A DNA stretch of 48,769 nucleotides from Prevotella sp. (GTDB taxonomy: Bacteria > Bacteroidota > Bacteroidia > Bacteroidales > Bacteroidaceae), in NCBI GenBank assembly GCA_017650905.1, contig JAGCDZ010000070.1, positions 1 through 48,769 of the forward strand, in the 5' to 3' direction. Below, piece by piece: positions 24,226-33,743 of the stretch. Both the position numbers and the translations under genes were made by a program. Under the pieces are notes generated by a model. The model was not told the DNA's origin. It did not search any database and worked only from the letters and a program-made list of their open reading frames with translations. Positions within the stretch are counted from its first letter, which is position 1. Each line of letters starts with the position of its first letter.

Positions 24226-25830
24226 ATGACAGCATTAGTATCTGTTATCCCCATTCTATTGCTCATTATCCTGATGATGGGCTTTAAGGTCTCTGGCTAC
24301 AAGAGTGCAATGATCACCCTTGTCGTAACAATCCTCTTGGCCCTGTTTGCCGTACCGGCAATGGGTATCATCCCTGAAAAATATTCTGGTCTCTCCATTT
24401 ATGGTATTACCCTATGGTCGGTGGTGGAAGGATTCCTCAAAGCGTGCTTCCCTATTATCCTTATTATAATCTGTGCCATTTTCAGTTACAATATCCTTTG
24501 CGAGACGAAAGAGATTGAAACCATCAAGACACAGTTTATTCAGATGACCTCCGACAAGGGGTTGTTGGTGCTGTTGCTGACTTGGGGTCTGGGAGGTGTG
24601 CTCGAAGGAATGGCCGGCTTTGGAACAGCTGTGGCCATCCCTGCTGCCATCCTTATCGGACTGGGCTTTAAACCGATGTTCTCCGCCGTCATCTGTCTGG
24701 TAGCCAATACGGTAGCTGTAGGTTTCGGTGCTGTGGGTTTGCCAGCTACAACGCTTGCTAATCAGGTGGCCGCCAGTGGTGTGGCAACACCTGAGGAACT
24801 CTGTGAGGTGGCTACGTTCATTATCCTGCAACTCTCGCTGATGTTCTTCATCACCCCGTTCCTGATTCTGATGATGACAGATCGCACGAAGATTGTGAAG
24901 AATATCACCATCGCCCTCTTTGTGGGAACATTCTCTATCATCGTGCAGTTCTGCTGTGCTCATTTCATCGGTCCGGAGACACCTGCCATCCTCGGCTCTG
25001 TGGCAGCTATCATCGCCATGCTGATTTATAACAAGCTGTTTATCCACGACGAGAATCCTGCCGATGAGGTACAGGTTGAAAAGAAAAAGTTCGGCACTAC
25101 GAAGACCCTTAAGGCTTGGAGTGTCTACGGCCTCATCATTTTCTTCATCCTCATTAGTAGCAAGATCGTGCCTCCCATCAACGAGTTGTTGAACCAAACC
25201 TTGGTAACAAAATTCGACCTGCCCGTCATTGGCAACACCTTTAAGTTCGGCTGGCTCTCCAACGCTGGTCTGATGATTTTCCTGGGAGCCGTCATCGGTG
25301 GTCTGATTCAGGGAATGAGTTTCGGTAAACTGATGAAACTATTGGCCAAGACCACAATCAATCTGCAGAAGACCGTTGTCACCATCTGTTGTCTGGTAGC
25401 AATGGCCATGCTGATGAACAATACGGGTATGACCAACGATATCGCCAAAGGACTTGTCTTGCTGACAGGCGCAGCCTTCCCATTCTTTGCACCGCTGATT
25501 GGTTCTATCGGAACCTTCGTAACGGGTAGTGCTACCAATGCCAACATCCTCTTTGGTAAACTACAAGCCACCGCTGCCAGCGACCTCGGACTGGTGAATC
25601 AGAGCACATTCTTTGGCGTGAGCGGAAATGAGACCAATTGGCTCGCTGCTGCAAACTGTGCGGGCTCTGAGGGTGGTAAGCTACTCTCACCACAGTCTAT
25701 AGCGATTGCTACAGCCGCCTGCGATATGGAGGGGCAGGACGGAGATATCATGCGCAAGACGATGCCGTTTGCCATCTTCTGGATATTAATGAATGGACTG
25801 ATGGTGTTCCTCGGACTCCACGTCTTCTAA
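24226..25830 (+). CDS. lctP: L-lactate permease (LctP family)
   Basis: A 534-residue membrane protein of normal LctP length with about 12-13 helices. Diagnostic blocks are GGVLEGMAGFGTAVAIPAAI, the AVGFGAVGLPATTLANQ segment, and FVTGSATNANILFGKLQATA with SGNETNWLAAANCAGSEGGK near the C-terminus. It imports lactate (also glycolate in some relatives) with protons. Divergent arrangement with the FAD/Fe-S dehydrogenase forms a compact lactate-use module. It ends at a shared terminator. Confidence 0.95.
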   Translation: MTALVSVIPILLLIILMMGFKVSGYKSAMITLVVTILLALFAVPAMGIIPEKYSGLSIYGITLWSVVEGFLKACFPIILIIICAIFSYNILCETKEIETIKTQFIQMTSDKGLLVLLLTWGLGGVLEGMAGFGTAVAIPAAILIGLGFKPMFSAVICLVANTVAVGFGAVGLPATTLANQVAASGVATPEELCEVATFIILQLSLMFFITPFLILMMTDRTKIVKNITIALFVGTFSIIVQFCCAHFIGPETPAILGSVAAIIAMLIYNKLFIHDENPADEVQVEKKKFGTTKTLKAWSVYGLIIFFILISSKIVPPINELLNQTLVTKFDLPVIGNTFKFGWLSNAGLMIFLGAVIGGLIQGMSFGKLMKLLAKTTINLQKTVVTICCLVAMAMLMNNTGMTNDIAKGLVLLTGAAFPFFAPLIGSIGTFVTGSATNANILFGKLQATAASDLGLVNQSTFFGVSGNETNWLAAANCAGSEGGKLLSPQSIAIATAACDMEGQDGDIMRKTMPFAIFWILMNGLMVFLGLHVF

Positions 25831-25833
25831 TAC

Positions 25834-25871
25834 AAGAATCCCCAGCCAAGCGGTTGGGGATTCTTCTTTTT
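25834..25871. terminator. Bidirectional rho-independent terminator
   Basis: AAGAATCCCC and GGGGATTCTT form a 10-bp stem, extended inside by AGCC and GGTT, followed by a T-rich tail. It separates lctP and the convergent nadK. Confidence 0.88.
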
Positions 25872-25873
25872 AT

Positions 25874-26758
25874 TTATCGGGTGTCTGCACCCCACATCAT
25901 TTTCTCACGGAGGGAATCGAAATAACGATGGTCACTCCGTTTCACCACCTTGATATCATAGGGTGCACGACGCAGTGTGATTTTCGTGCCCTCAGCACAT
26001 TTCTCCGAACGGCCATCGATAGCCACCAGGAAATTATGACTGCGACTCTCCACTTCAAGGTCGATAACAGCAGAGTCAGGCAGCACAAAAGGACGTACAT
26101 TCAACGAGTGTGGTGCAACGGCCGTCATAGAGAAAACCTTGGTGCCAGGCACGATAATAGGACCGCCATTGGAAAGCGAATAAGCCGTAGAACCCGTAGG
26201 AGTAGAAATCACCAAACCGTCGGCCTGATAGGTATGCAGATATTGACCATTGACACAGGTACGTATGCTGATCATCGAAGCCGTATCACGTTTCAGGATG
26301 GCCACATCGTTGAGGGCACAGTGATAAGTTCCAAGAGACACACCATTCGTTTCCACCTGTATCAAGGCTCGTGACTCAAGAAAAAAATCATCACGATAGA
26401 GGGCATCGAGCGTGGCTTCAAACTGATCAGGACTGATATCTGCCAAGAAGCCCAGACGTCCCATATTGACACCCAGAATGGGAATGCTCTTTGCACCTAC
26501 CCTACTCGCGGCCTTGAGGAAAGTACCGTCACCCCCCATTGAAATAACGAAGTCAGCCTCGAAATCATCATCAGTAAACAGTTTTGTGGCCTTGATATCG
26601 AGACGCTGGTTGTCTTTCAGGAAATAATAGTACTCCATATCGACATAGAGCTCTGCCTCATGTTGGCTGATGCTGGAAAGCACCTGCTGGATGCTGGCCG
26701 ATTTCTTACCCTGATAGATATTGCCAAAAAGGGCGAATCTGAGTTTGCTATGTTCCAT
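25874..26758 (-). CDS. nadK: NAD kinase
   Basis: The ATG at 26758 is chosen (294 residues), because the fold begins at MEHSKLRFALFGNIYQGKKS; a longer reading from 26809 would start in the promoter region. The phosphate-binding motif GGDGT is at 75-79 (VISMGGDGTFLKAA), and VISTPTGSTAYSLSNGGPII is the second conserved NAD-kinase block. It makes NADP from NAD and ATP. It has its own promoter, divergent from the DJ-1 gene. Confidence 0.96.
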   Translation of the reverse strand: MEHSKLRFALFGNIYQGKKSASIQQVLSSISQHEAELYVDMEYYYFLKDNQRLDIKATKLFTDDDFEADFVISMGGDGTFLKAASRVGAKSIPILGVNMGRLGFLADISPDQFEATLDALYRDDFFLESRALIQVETNGVSLGTYHCALNDVAILKRDTASMISIRTCVNGQYLHTYQADGLVISTPTGSTAYSLSNGGPIIVPGTKVFSMTAVAPHSLNVRPFVLPDSAVIDLEVESRSHNFLVAIDGRSEKCAEGTKITLRRAPYDIKVVKRSDHRYFDSLREKMMWGADTR

Positions 26759-26776
26759 ATTGACTCGTTTTGGGGG

Positions 26777-26784
26777 CAAAGTTA
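26777..26784 (-). promoter_or_regulatory. -7 box of the nadK promoter
   Basis: Minus-strand TAACTTTG, 18 bp before the nadK ATG. A CTTG about 22 bp upstream could act as -33. Confidence 0.6.
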
Positions 26785-26837
26785 CGAAATAATTGTGAAT
26801 TCTTTGCAAGCAAAACGAATAAAATTGGAGCGGTGCA

Positions 26838-26867
26838 TTGTGCTTTGTATTTTTTTTCGTATATTTG
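26838..26867 (+). promoter_or_regulatory. Bacteroidetes promoter of the DJ-1/ispD transcript
   Basis: TTG (26838-26840), 19 bp, TATATTTG (26860-26867), 29 bp before the DJ-1 ATG at 26897. Confidence 0.75.
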
Positions 26868-26896
26868 CGGTCAGAAACCCAAACAAAAGAAAAAAT

Positions 26897-27466
26897 ATGG
26901 CAAAAGTTTATGTATTCTTAGCAGACGGCTTCGAGGATGTCGAGGCGCTGATTCCCATCGATGTGCTGCGTCGTGGTGGTGTGGATGTTGTAACAGTGAG
27001 TACTACGGAGTTCCCACTCGTAGAGTCGGCTCATGGTGTGAATATCGAGGCAGATATCCAGTTTGAACAGAGTGATTACTCTGATGCCGACTTGATCATG
27101 CTGCCCGGAGGTATGCCTGGCGCTAGCAACCTTTTCGAGCATGAGGGCGTATGTAAGGTGGTCATGAACCAGTTTGCAGCTGGCAAAAAGGTTGCTGCCA
27201 TCTGTGCTGCGCCTGCAGTGGTACTGGCTCAGCTTGGTGTGCTCGATGGCAAGAAAGCTACATGTTACCCAGGCTTTGAGAAAGCATTGGAAGAAACAGG
27301 TGCAACCTATACGGGCGACCTTGTCACTGTCGATGGTAACATCACCACAGGCGAAGGACCTGCTGCTGCCTTCCCTTACGCCTACGAACTGCTCACCCAG
27401 CTCGTTGACAAGAACACCTCTGACCAGATCGCAGAGGGCATGCGCTTTAAGCACTTGATGGCCTGA
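26897..27466 (+). CDS. DJ-1/PfpI family protein
   Basis: A 189-residue protein starting at the ATG at 26897, since the DJ-1 fold begins there ([20 protein letters not shown]) and the promoter lies just upstream. The nucleophile elbow [11 protein letters not shown] carries Cys103, with Glu16 in the position of DJ-1 Glu18. Members include deglycases, chaperones and 4-methyl-5-thiazole phosphate synthesis proteins (ThiJ); the exact activity cannot be read from sequence. Its stop TGA overlaps the ispD ATG by one base, so translation is probably coupled. Confidence 0.93.
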   Translation: MAKVYVFLADGFEDVEALIPIDVLRRGGVDVVTVSTTEFPLVESAHGVNIEADIQFEQSDYSDADLIMLPGGMPGASNLFEHEGVCKVVMNQFAAGKKVAAICAAPAVVLAQLGVLDGKKATCYPGFEKALEETGATYTGDLVTVDGNITTGEGPAAAFPYAYELLTQLVDKNTSDQIAEGMRFKHLMA

Positions 27467-28179
27467 TGGATTACATCATCATAGTGGCAGGCGGGAAGGG
27501 CCTGCGCATGGGGAGTGATATTCCGAAGCAGTTCTTGCCGATAGGTGGAAAGCCGGTCTTGGTGCGCACAATCGAACGGTTCCGTGAGTACTCGGATGAA
27601 TTGCAGATTATTCTCGTGTTGCCTGAAGCTCAGCAGGATTATTGGCGACAACTCTGCAAACAATATCACTTTCAAGTGCAGTATCAATTGGCGAATGGTG
27701 GAGAGACGCGTTTCCATTCTGTACAGAACGGTCTTGCACTGATTCCTGACGATGCACAAGGGGTGGTAGGTGTGCATGATGGTGTGCGCCCCTTCCCCAG
27801 CATCAACGTCATCAGTGACTGCTATGAGACAGCCCGCACTGCAAAGGCCGTCATCCCTGTGATTCCCGTTGTAGAAACGGTGCGAAAGCTTGACCTCACA
27901 AAGTGTCAGACACTCTGTGAGGTTGAATCCATCACCGTTCCCCGTGGCGACTACCGCCTCGTGCAGACACCGCAGACCTTTGATATTCAATTGCTGAAGG
28001 CTGCAAACCGCCAATCCTATAACGACGGCTTTACCGACGATGCCTCTGTGGTAGAGAGCTACGGTCATGCCATTACACTCGTTGAAGGCAATCGTGAGAA
28101 CATCAAGATTACAACTCCATACGATATGCTCGTAGCGGAGGCACTTATCGACAAATACTCGGCTCTTAATAAAGAATAA
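27466..28179 (+). CDS. ispD: 2-C-methyl-D-erythritol 4-phosphate cytidylyltransferase
   Basis: A 237-residue enzyme of the MEP isoprenoid pathway that joins CTP and methylerythritol phosphate. The nucleotide-binding loop [20 protein letters not shown], the block [12 protein letters not shown], and [18 protein letters not shown] with [12 protein letters not shown] are all typical of IspD. The start overlaps the DJ-1 stop by one base. A related D-ribitol-5-phosphate cytidylyltransferase is the only close alternative, less likely in this context. recG follows 21 bp later. Confidence 0.95.
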   Translation: MDYIIIVAGGKGLRMGSDIPKQFLPIGGKPVLVRTIERFREYSDELQIILVLPEAQQDYWRQLCKQYHFQVQYQLANGGETRFHSVQNGLALIPDDAQGVVGVHDGVRPFPSINVISDCYETARTAKAVIPVIPVVETVRKLDLTKCQTLCEVESITVPRGDYRLVQTPQTFDIQLLKAANRQSYNDGFTDDASVVESYGHAITLVEGNRENIKITTPYDMLVAEALIDKYSALNKE

Positions 28180-28200
28180 ACGTTACTTATTTCTCATTAA

Positions 28201-30294
28201 GTGGATCTTCTCAATCAGGACATCAAATACTTGCCAGGTGTAGGACCTAACCGCAAGAAGATGCTGAGCAATGAGCTTGGTATCGAGACCTATGGTGACC
28301 TGCTCGAGTACTATCCTTATAAATATGTGGACCGCTCGAAGGTCTATAAGATTCACGAACTGACGGGCGAGATGCCTTATGTGCAGGTCGTAGGCCATAT
28401 CCTCAGTTTCGAGACCTTCCCTATGGGTCCTCGTAAGGAACGCGTTGTGGCCCATTTCACCGATGGTACAGCCATTGCCGACCTCACGTGGTTTAATGGT
28501 GGCAAATACGCCAAACAGACTTACAGAATCGGCACCGAGTATCTGGTATTCGGAAAGCCCACCGTTTTCAACAACCGCATCAACTTCACCCATCCCGACC
28601 TCGACGATGCTTCGAAAGTAGACCTCTCGACGATGGGATTGCAACCCTATTACAACACTTCGGAGAAGATGAAGAAGAGTGGTCTGAACTCACGTGCCAT
28701 TGAACGATTGACGAAGACGCTCGTCGAAAAGCTACCAACCTTGCCTGAGACACTACCCGACTTCCTCATTGCTGAGCGCCATCTGATGGGACGTGACGAG
28801 GCCTTACGCACTGTTCACTATCCGCAGAACGCCAAAGACCTGGAACGTGCAAGGGTGCGACTGAAGTTTGAGGAGCTCTTCTATATCCAACTGAATATCC
28901 TCAGATATGCCAGCGACCAGAGAAGGAAATATCGGGGCTATGTTTTTTCACAAGTAGGTGAGGTCTTTAATTCCTTCTATCGTAATCATTTACCCTTCCC
29001 TCTGACGGAGGCACAGAAAAGAGTCATCCGGGAAATAAGGGTTGATGTAGGATCCGGAAGACAGATGAACCGTCTGCTGCAAGGCGATGTGGGCTCCGGT
29101 AAAACCCTCGTAGCCCTCATGTCAATGCTCATCGCCATCGACAATGGTTATCAGGCCTGTATCATGGCACCTACGGAAATCCTTGCTGAGCAGCACTTAG
29201 TCACTATCATGGAATTCCTGAAGGGCATGGATCTGCGCGTTGCCCTGTTGACGGGCATCGTGAAAGGCAAGCGTCGCGAGGAGGTGCTCGAAGGCCTGAT
29301 GGACGGTACCATCCATATCCTCGTTGGCACCCATGCCGTTATTGAGGATACTGTACAGTTTGCACGTCTCGGTTTTGTCGTCGTCGATGAGCAACATCGC
29401 TTTGGTGTGGCTCAGCGCGCAAAACTGTGGAGCAAGAGCACCAATCCCCCACATGTCTTGGTGATGACAGCTACCCCGATACCACGCACCCTCGCCATGA
29501 CGCTTTATGGCGATCTTGACGTCAGCATCATCGACCAATTGCCACCAGGTCGAAAACCCGTGAGAACCACGCACGTCTTTGACACCCGTATGACTTCACT
29601 CTACGATGGTATCCGTCAGCAGATCCATGAAGGTCGCCAGGTGTATATAGTTTTCCCCCTTATTGAAGAGAGCGAAAAATCAGACCTGAAAAATCTTGAA
29701 GATGGATTCGAAGTCTTAAAACAAGCCTTCCCGGAATTCCGTCTGAGTAAAGTTCATGGCAAGATGAAGCCAAAGGATAAAGAGGAGGAGATGCAGAAAT
29801 TCGTGAGGGGTGAGACACAGATCCTCGTTGCCACCACCGTCATTGAAGTGGGCGTCAACGTACCCAATGCCTCTGTGATGGTGATTCTTGAAGCCCAGCG
29901 TTTCGGCCTTTCACAGTTGCATCAGCTCAGAGGACGTGTGGGACGCGGTGCCGACCAAAGTTTCTGTATCCTCGTCACTCCCTATAAACTCAGTGAGGAC
30001 ACCCGCAAGCGCATTGATATTATGTGTGACACCAATGACGGTTTCCGCATCGCTGAGGCCGATCTGAAACTACGCGGACCTGGTGACTTGGAAGGTACCC
30101 AACAGAGCGGTATGGCCTTCGATTTGAAAATTGCAGACATCGCCCGTGATGGACAACTCGTACAGATGGCCCGCGAGACCGCCCAACCTATTATTGAAGA
30201 AGACCCTACCTGCACCTCAGACAAATACGCCATCCTGTGGCGCAGACTCAAGGAATTGCGTAAGACAAATATCAATTGGGCTGCTATCTCGTAA
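28201..30294 (+). CDS. recG: ATP-dependent DNA helicase RecG
   Basis: A 697-residue protein of normal RecG length starting at GTG 28201; the next residues DLLNQDIKYLPGVGPNRKKM are the standard RecG N-terminus. The OB/wedge domain lies at about 50-155, the helicase motor follows with Walker A GDVGSGKT, motif II VVDEQHRFGV, motif III MTATPIPRT, and motif VI QLRGRVGRG, and the C-terminus has DLKLRGPGDLEGTQQSG. RecG remodels stalled forks and Holliday junctions. It is third in the DJ-1/ispD/recG run. Confidence 0.97.
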   Translation: MDLLNQDIKYLPGVGPNRKKMLSNELGIETYGDLLEYYPYKYVDRSKVYKIHELTGEMPYVQVVGHILSFETFPMGPRKERVVAHFTDGTAIADLTWFNGGKYAKQTYRIGTEYLVFGKPTVFNNRINFTHPDLDDASKVDLSTMGLQPYYNTSEKMKKSGLNSRAIERLTKTLVEKLPTLPETLPDFLIAERHLMGRDEALRTVHYPQNAKDLERARVRLKFEELFYIQLNILRYASDQRRKYRGYVFSQVGEVFNSFYRNHLPFPLTEAQKRVIREIRVDVGSGRQMNRLLQGDVGSGKTLVALMSMLIAIDNGYQACIMAPTEILAEQHLVTIMEFLKGMDLRVALLTGIVKGKRREEVLEGLMDGTIHILVGTHAVIEDTVQFARLGFVVVDEQHRFGVAQRAKLWSKSTNPPHVLVMTATPIPRTLAMTLYGDLDVSIIDQLPPGRKPVRTTHVFDTRMTSLYDGIRQQIHEGRQVYIVFPLIEESEKSDLKNLEDGFEVLKQAFPEFRLSKVHGKMKPKDKEEEMQKFVRGETQILVATTVIEVGVNVPNASVMVILEAQRFGLSQLHQLRGRVGRGADQSFCILVTPYKLSEDTRKRIDIMCDTNDGFRIAEADLKLRGPGDLEGTQQSGMAFDLKIADIARDGQLVQMARETAQPIIEEDPTCTSDKYAILWRRLKELRKTNINWAAIS

Positions 30295-30344
30295 GTCATT
30301 AAGTGTTAAAACATTCCAAAACTTTGTTAACGTACACACATATC

Positions 30345-30377
30345 TTTGGGGTTTTCGAAAAGTTTTTTGTACCTTTG
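30345..30377 (+). promoter_or_regulatory. Bacteroidetes promoter of the M23 peptidase gene
   Basis: TTTG (30345-30348), 21 bp, TACCTTTG (30370-30377), 42 bp before the ATG at 30420. Confidence 0.75.
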
Positions 30378-30419
30378 CACCGTATTTTTTGCGTTAAGCA
30401 ATCAAAACCGAACTAAAGA

Positions 30420-31385
30420 ATGAAATTGAAAAATCTGAAGATTACATTTATATTAGCACTGATGTCGTTTGTAGCCGTTCCCATGAACGGTCAGGATTTG
30501 TTGGCACGTCAGGCTCCCGTAGATAAGAAAATGAAGAAAGTTGATTCCGTAGCACTCCACCAGTTAATCTATCAGGAGATGCTTGAAAATCCCGCTGCCG
30601 ATTTGTATGACGAGTGGGATACGGAAATGACCCACTATCATAATGCAGAGACCACATTGCCCGAAACAGCTACCATTGACTTGCGTGGTTTCTGTATGCC
30701 GACTCCAAGCCGAGTGATTACCTCAAATTTCGGTGCCCGTTGGGGACGCCAGCATAAAGGACTCGACATCAAGGTGTATGTCGGTGATACCATCCGTGCC
30801 GCTTTCTCTGGCAAGGTACGCATCGTGAAATATGAGGCTAAAGGCTATGGTAAATATGTCGTCATCCGTCACTATAACGGACTGGAGACCTATTATGCCC
30901 ACATGTCGAAGCAGTTGGTCAAGGAGGATCAGGAAGTAAAGGCTGGCGATCCTATCGGTTTAGGAGGTAACACAGGCCGTAGTACTGGTTCACACCTGCA
31001 CTTTGAAACCCGTCTTTGTGGTGTAGCCCTGAACCCCGCCTTGCTGTTTGATTTTCGTGCACAGGACGTGACAGGCGACTTCTACACCTACAACCGTAAG
31101 AAATACGCTTCTGAGTCAGCACAGGCCAACCGTCTGCGTGGTGCCAATGCCAGCACTCACAACAGTCGCTTCGATACCGATGATGACGATGATGACTCCG
31201 AGATGGCCATCGCAGCCCCCGAGGCTTCCTTCGCACCAGAGGTACATTTCCACAAGGTGAAGAAGGGTGAAACCTTACAGGCCATCGCACGCAAGCGAGG
31301 CATGACGGTGGATGCCCTATGTAAACTAAACCATATCGGCAAGAACATCCGACTGATGCCGGGACAGATTCTGAAATACAACTAA
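30420..31385 (+). CDS. Secreted M23 (lysostaphin-type) peptidase with C-terminal LysM domain
   Basis: A 321-residue exported protein with signal peptide (about 1-24). The M23 domain at about 95-215 has zinc ligands His112 and Asp116 (RQHKGLDIKV), His161 (YYAHM) and the HLHF motif (His192, His194), so it should be an active peptidoglycan endopeptidase, or an activator-type EnvC-like protein less likely. An acidic spacer with six or more aspartates around 252-259 leads to a LysM peptidoglycan-binding domain at 277-321 (KVKKGETLQAIARKRGMTVD). It is a single-gene transcript with its own promoter and terminator. Confidence 0.95.
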   Translation: MKLKNLKITFILALMSFVAVPMNGQDLLARQAPVDKKMKKVDSVALHQLIYQEMLENPAADLYDEWDTEMTHYHNAETTLPETATIDLRGFCMPTPSRVITSNFGARWGRQHKGLDIKVYVGDTIRAAFSGKVRIVKYEAKGYGKYVVIRHYNGLETYYAHMSKQLVKEDQEVKAGDPIGLGGNTGRSTGSHLHFETRLCGVALNPALLFDFRAQDVTGDFYTYNRKKYASESAQANRLRGANASTHNSRFDTDDDDDDSEMAIAAPEASFAPEVHFHKVKKGETLQAIARKRGMTVDALCKLNHIGKNIRLMPGQILKYN

Positions 31386-31394
31386 ATCAATATA

Positions 31395-31421
31395 AGGCTC
31401 CCGAAGAGGGGGCCTTTTTTG
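31395..31421 (+). terminator. Rho-independent terminator after the M23 gene
   Basis: AAGGC-T-CCC pairs with GGG-GCCTT around GAAGAG, followed by a T-run. It starts 10 bp after the stop codon. Confidence 0.85.
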
Positions 31422-31442
31422 CAGAACTTAAAACTTTAAAAT

Positions 31443-33026
31443 ATGCTCGACAAAGAAAGAGGGCTTTATATCGCCCATTGCGCTAACGGCGCACTCAGCA
31501 TTACAGGTAAGATGGCAAACCGTCACGGACTCATTGCGGGAGCCACAGGTACAGGAAAGACCGTCACCCTTCAGGTGATGGCTGAAACTTTCTGCCAGGC
31601 AGGTGTGCCCTGTTTCATGGCCGACATGAAAGGTGACCTCTCTGGTATCTCCCAAGTGGGCCGTCTGAGTGGCTTCATCGAGAAACGCCTGCCAGAGTTC
31701 GGCATAGATAACCCAGAATTCCAGGCCTGCCCCGTAAGATTCTATGATGTGTATGGCGAACAGGGTCACCCCATGCGCGCCACAGTATCGCAGATGGGAC
31801 CATTGCTGCTCGCCCGTATTCTGCAGCTGAACGAGACACAAGCCGGTATCCTCAATATCCTGTTCCGCATCGCCGACGAGCGAGGATTGTTGCTCGACGA
31901 TTTGAAAGACCTCCGTTCGATGCTCAACTGGATGGGAGAGCATTCCAAAGAGATCACGCTGAAATACGGTACCGTGACCGCTGTCAGCATCGGCGCCATC
32001 CAGCGTGCGATACTGCAGCTTGAGAATCAGGGAGCCGAAAAATTCTTCGGACTTCCTTCCTTCGATATCCAGGATCTTCTTTCGGTTGAAGGCGGCAAGG
32101 GTGTGATGAGCGTGCTCGCAGCCGACAAACTGATGATGCAGCCCAAGCTCTACTCTACTTTCTTGCTCTGGCTTCTCTCCGAACTTTACTCCACCCTCCC
32201 CGAGGTCGGCGACCTACCATTTCCGAAACTTGTATTCTTCTTCGACGAGGCCCACATGCTTTTCACCGATACCAGCAAGGCCCTGCTCGATAAGATCGAA
32301 CAGGTCATCCGTCTGGTGCGCTCCAAGGGTGTGGGTATCTACTTCATCACCCAGAGTCCGACGGATATCCCCGAGAATATCCTGGGTCAGTTAGGCAACC
32401 GTGTGCAGCATGCCCTCCGCGCCTATACCCCGAAAGACCAAAAGGCTGTGAAAACCGCAGCCGACACCTTCCGCGCCAATCCAGAGTTCAAGACCGACGA
32501 GGCCATCATGAACCTCGAGACGGGTGAGGCCCTCGTGAGTTTCCTCGACGAGAAGGGTGCCCCCAACATCGTGGAGCGCGCAAAGGTACTATTCCCCTTG
32601 TCACAGATCGGTGCCATCACCGAAGGCCAACGCTACGACATCATCCATCAGAGCCGCATCTTCGGCAAATACGACACACCTGTGGAGCGCGAGAGTGCGT
32701 TCGAGGTGCTGATGGCTGAATCCGAGAGAGCATTAGCCGAAACAGAGAAAGAAAAGGAGATTGCCATTCCGAAGCCAGAAAAGGAAGCCAAGACTGAAAA
32801 GAAAAAGCCAGGTATGATGAGCAAGGTTTGGAAAGCTGTCATCACCGCCGTCACCTCGACGTTAGCCACCATTCTCGGCACCTATGTCAGCGACAAGGTA
32901 ACGGGCAAAAAAACTAAGTCGAAGACCTCCGCTACAGGTCGCGTGGTAAAGAATGCCACCAGTGCAGCTACGCGTTCCATCACGAAGGAACTGACGCGCG
33001 ACATCCTGGGCAATCTTGTTAAATAA
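31443..33026 (+). CDS. HerA/YjgR-like ATPase (DUF853)
   Basis: A 527-residue P-loop ATPase of the HerA-FtsK superfamily. Walker A is in LIAGATGTGKTVTLQVMAET (about 30-48), KGDLSGISQVGRL follows, Walker B is FFFDEAHMLF at about 265, and an arginine-finger region near KGVGIYFITQSPTDIP is conserved. Relatives (YjgR) are annotated as putative helicases or DNA-pumping ATPases of unknown role. The last 90 residues are Lys/Glu-rich with a hydrophobic stretch (VWKAVITAVTSTLATILGTY) that might bind membrane. No NurA nuclease gene is adjacent. It converges with a lipoprotein gene 12 bp away. Confidence 0.9.
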   Translation: MLDKERGLYIAHCANGALSITGKMANRHGLIAGATGTGKTVTLQVMAETFCQAGVPCFMADMKGDLSGISQVGRLSGFIEKRLPEFGIDNPEFQACPVRFYDVYGEQGHPMRATVSQMGPLLLARILQLNETQAGILNILFRIADERGLLLDDLKDLRSMLNWMGEHSKEITLKYGTVTAVSIGAIQRAILQLENQGAEKFFGLPSFDIQDLLSVEGGKGVMSVLAADKLMMQPKLYSTFLLWLLSELYSTLPEVGDLPFPKLVFFFDEAHMLFTDTSKALLDKIEQVIRLVRSKGVGIYFITQSPTDIPENILGQLGNRVQHALRAYTPKDQKAVKTAADTFRANPEFKTDEAIMNLETGEALVSFLDEKGAPNIVERAKVLFPLSQIGAITEGQRYDIIHQSRIFGKYDTPVERESAFEVLMAESERALAETEKEKEIAIPKPEKEAKTEKKKPGMMSKVWKAVITAVTSTLATILGTYVSDKVTGKKTKSKTSATGRVVKNATSAATRSITKELTRDILGNLVK

Positions 33027-33038
33027 GGAGAGTTCTTT

Positions 33039-33668
33039 TTAAAGAAGGTAGGCCATCGGGCTATTATCCAGATACTCCCACATACGTTCACGCATGTTGA
33101 ACATATATTTAAGGTGATAGAAATTGTCTATCTTCCACTGACCATCCTCATACACCAGCTCAATACGGGCTGGTGTATATGTTTCTGCCTCATAGACAGT
33201 AAAGTCAACCTGAGCCCGCTTCTCATCTGCAGTGAATACGCAGTTCCGGACCTCAAATTCCTCAAAGTTGACGAGATTGGTGTCATGCGACATTGTCCAA
33301 TGGTTCACTTCAAAGAACAATGTATTTGTGAGATACTCCTGACGACGAACAGCCATCAGCAACTGGTTCCACGATTTAGAACAGAAAGCCTTATCGAGCA
33401 GGTCATTGTCAGTAGAGCCTCCCAAATAGGTACACTCCTTCTTGATAATCGAATAGATGGTCTTTACCTGCTCAAGCACCACACCACGCTCAATCATTGC
33501 CGATACCTCAGAACTCAATGTATCTGAAACCAGAGTAGTGTCCGCCTTGAGAAATTGGATAGAATCACAACAATCCGGTGCCCCTTTTGAAGAGCCCTGA
33601 CAACTAACTGACATAATGGATGTAACTACGAGTAATCCTGATAACAATGCTTTGACCAAATGCTTCAC
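33039..33668 (-). CDS. Putative lipoprotein, possibly DUF3828-like
   Basis: A protein of about 209 residues with no ATG start in the signal region. TTG at 33671, GTG at 33668 and TTG at 33659 are possible starts; I use GTG. The signal (VKHLVKALLSGLLVVTSIMS) ends at VSC, a slightly weak lipobox. The mature part has a helical middle and a beta-rich end, ARIELVYEDGQWKIDNFYHL, resembling the DUF3828 or NTF2-like immunity/lipoprotein fold. Function unknown. Its promoter is clear at 33705-33736. Confidence 0.7.
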   Translation of the reverse strand: MKHLVKALLSGLLVVTSIMSVSCQGSSKGAPDCCDSIQFLKADTTLVSDTLSSEVSAMIERGVVLEQVKTIYSIIKKECTYLGGSTDNDLLDKAFCSKSWNQLLMAVRRQEYLTNTLFFEVNHWTMSHDTNLVNFEEFEVRNCVFTADEKRAQVDFTVYEAETYTPARIELVYEDGQWKIDNFYHLKYMFNMRERMWEYLDNSPMAYLL

Positions 33669-33704
33669 CAAATAATTACTTTTATGATCTGACTAATTCG
33701 GCTG

Positions 33705-33736
33705 CAAAGGTACACATAAAATTAAAATCTAACAAA
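33705..33736 (-). promoter_or_regulatory. Bacteroidetes promoter of the lipoprotein gene
   Basis: Minus strand: TTTG (33733-33736), 20 bp, TACCTTTG (33705-33712). Confidence 0.78.
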
Positions 33737-33743
33737 CAATTCA

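Noticed and set aside
33010-33050. Terminator between the HerA-like ATPase and the convergent lipoprotein gene
   Set aside because: TTCTTT/AAAGAA gives a very weak A-T stem and no clear T-run on either side.
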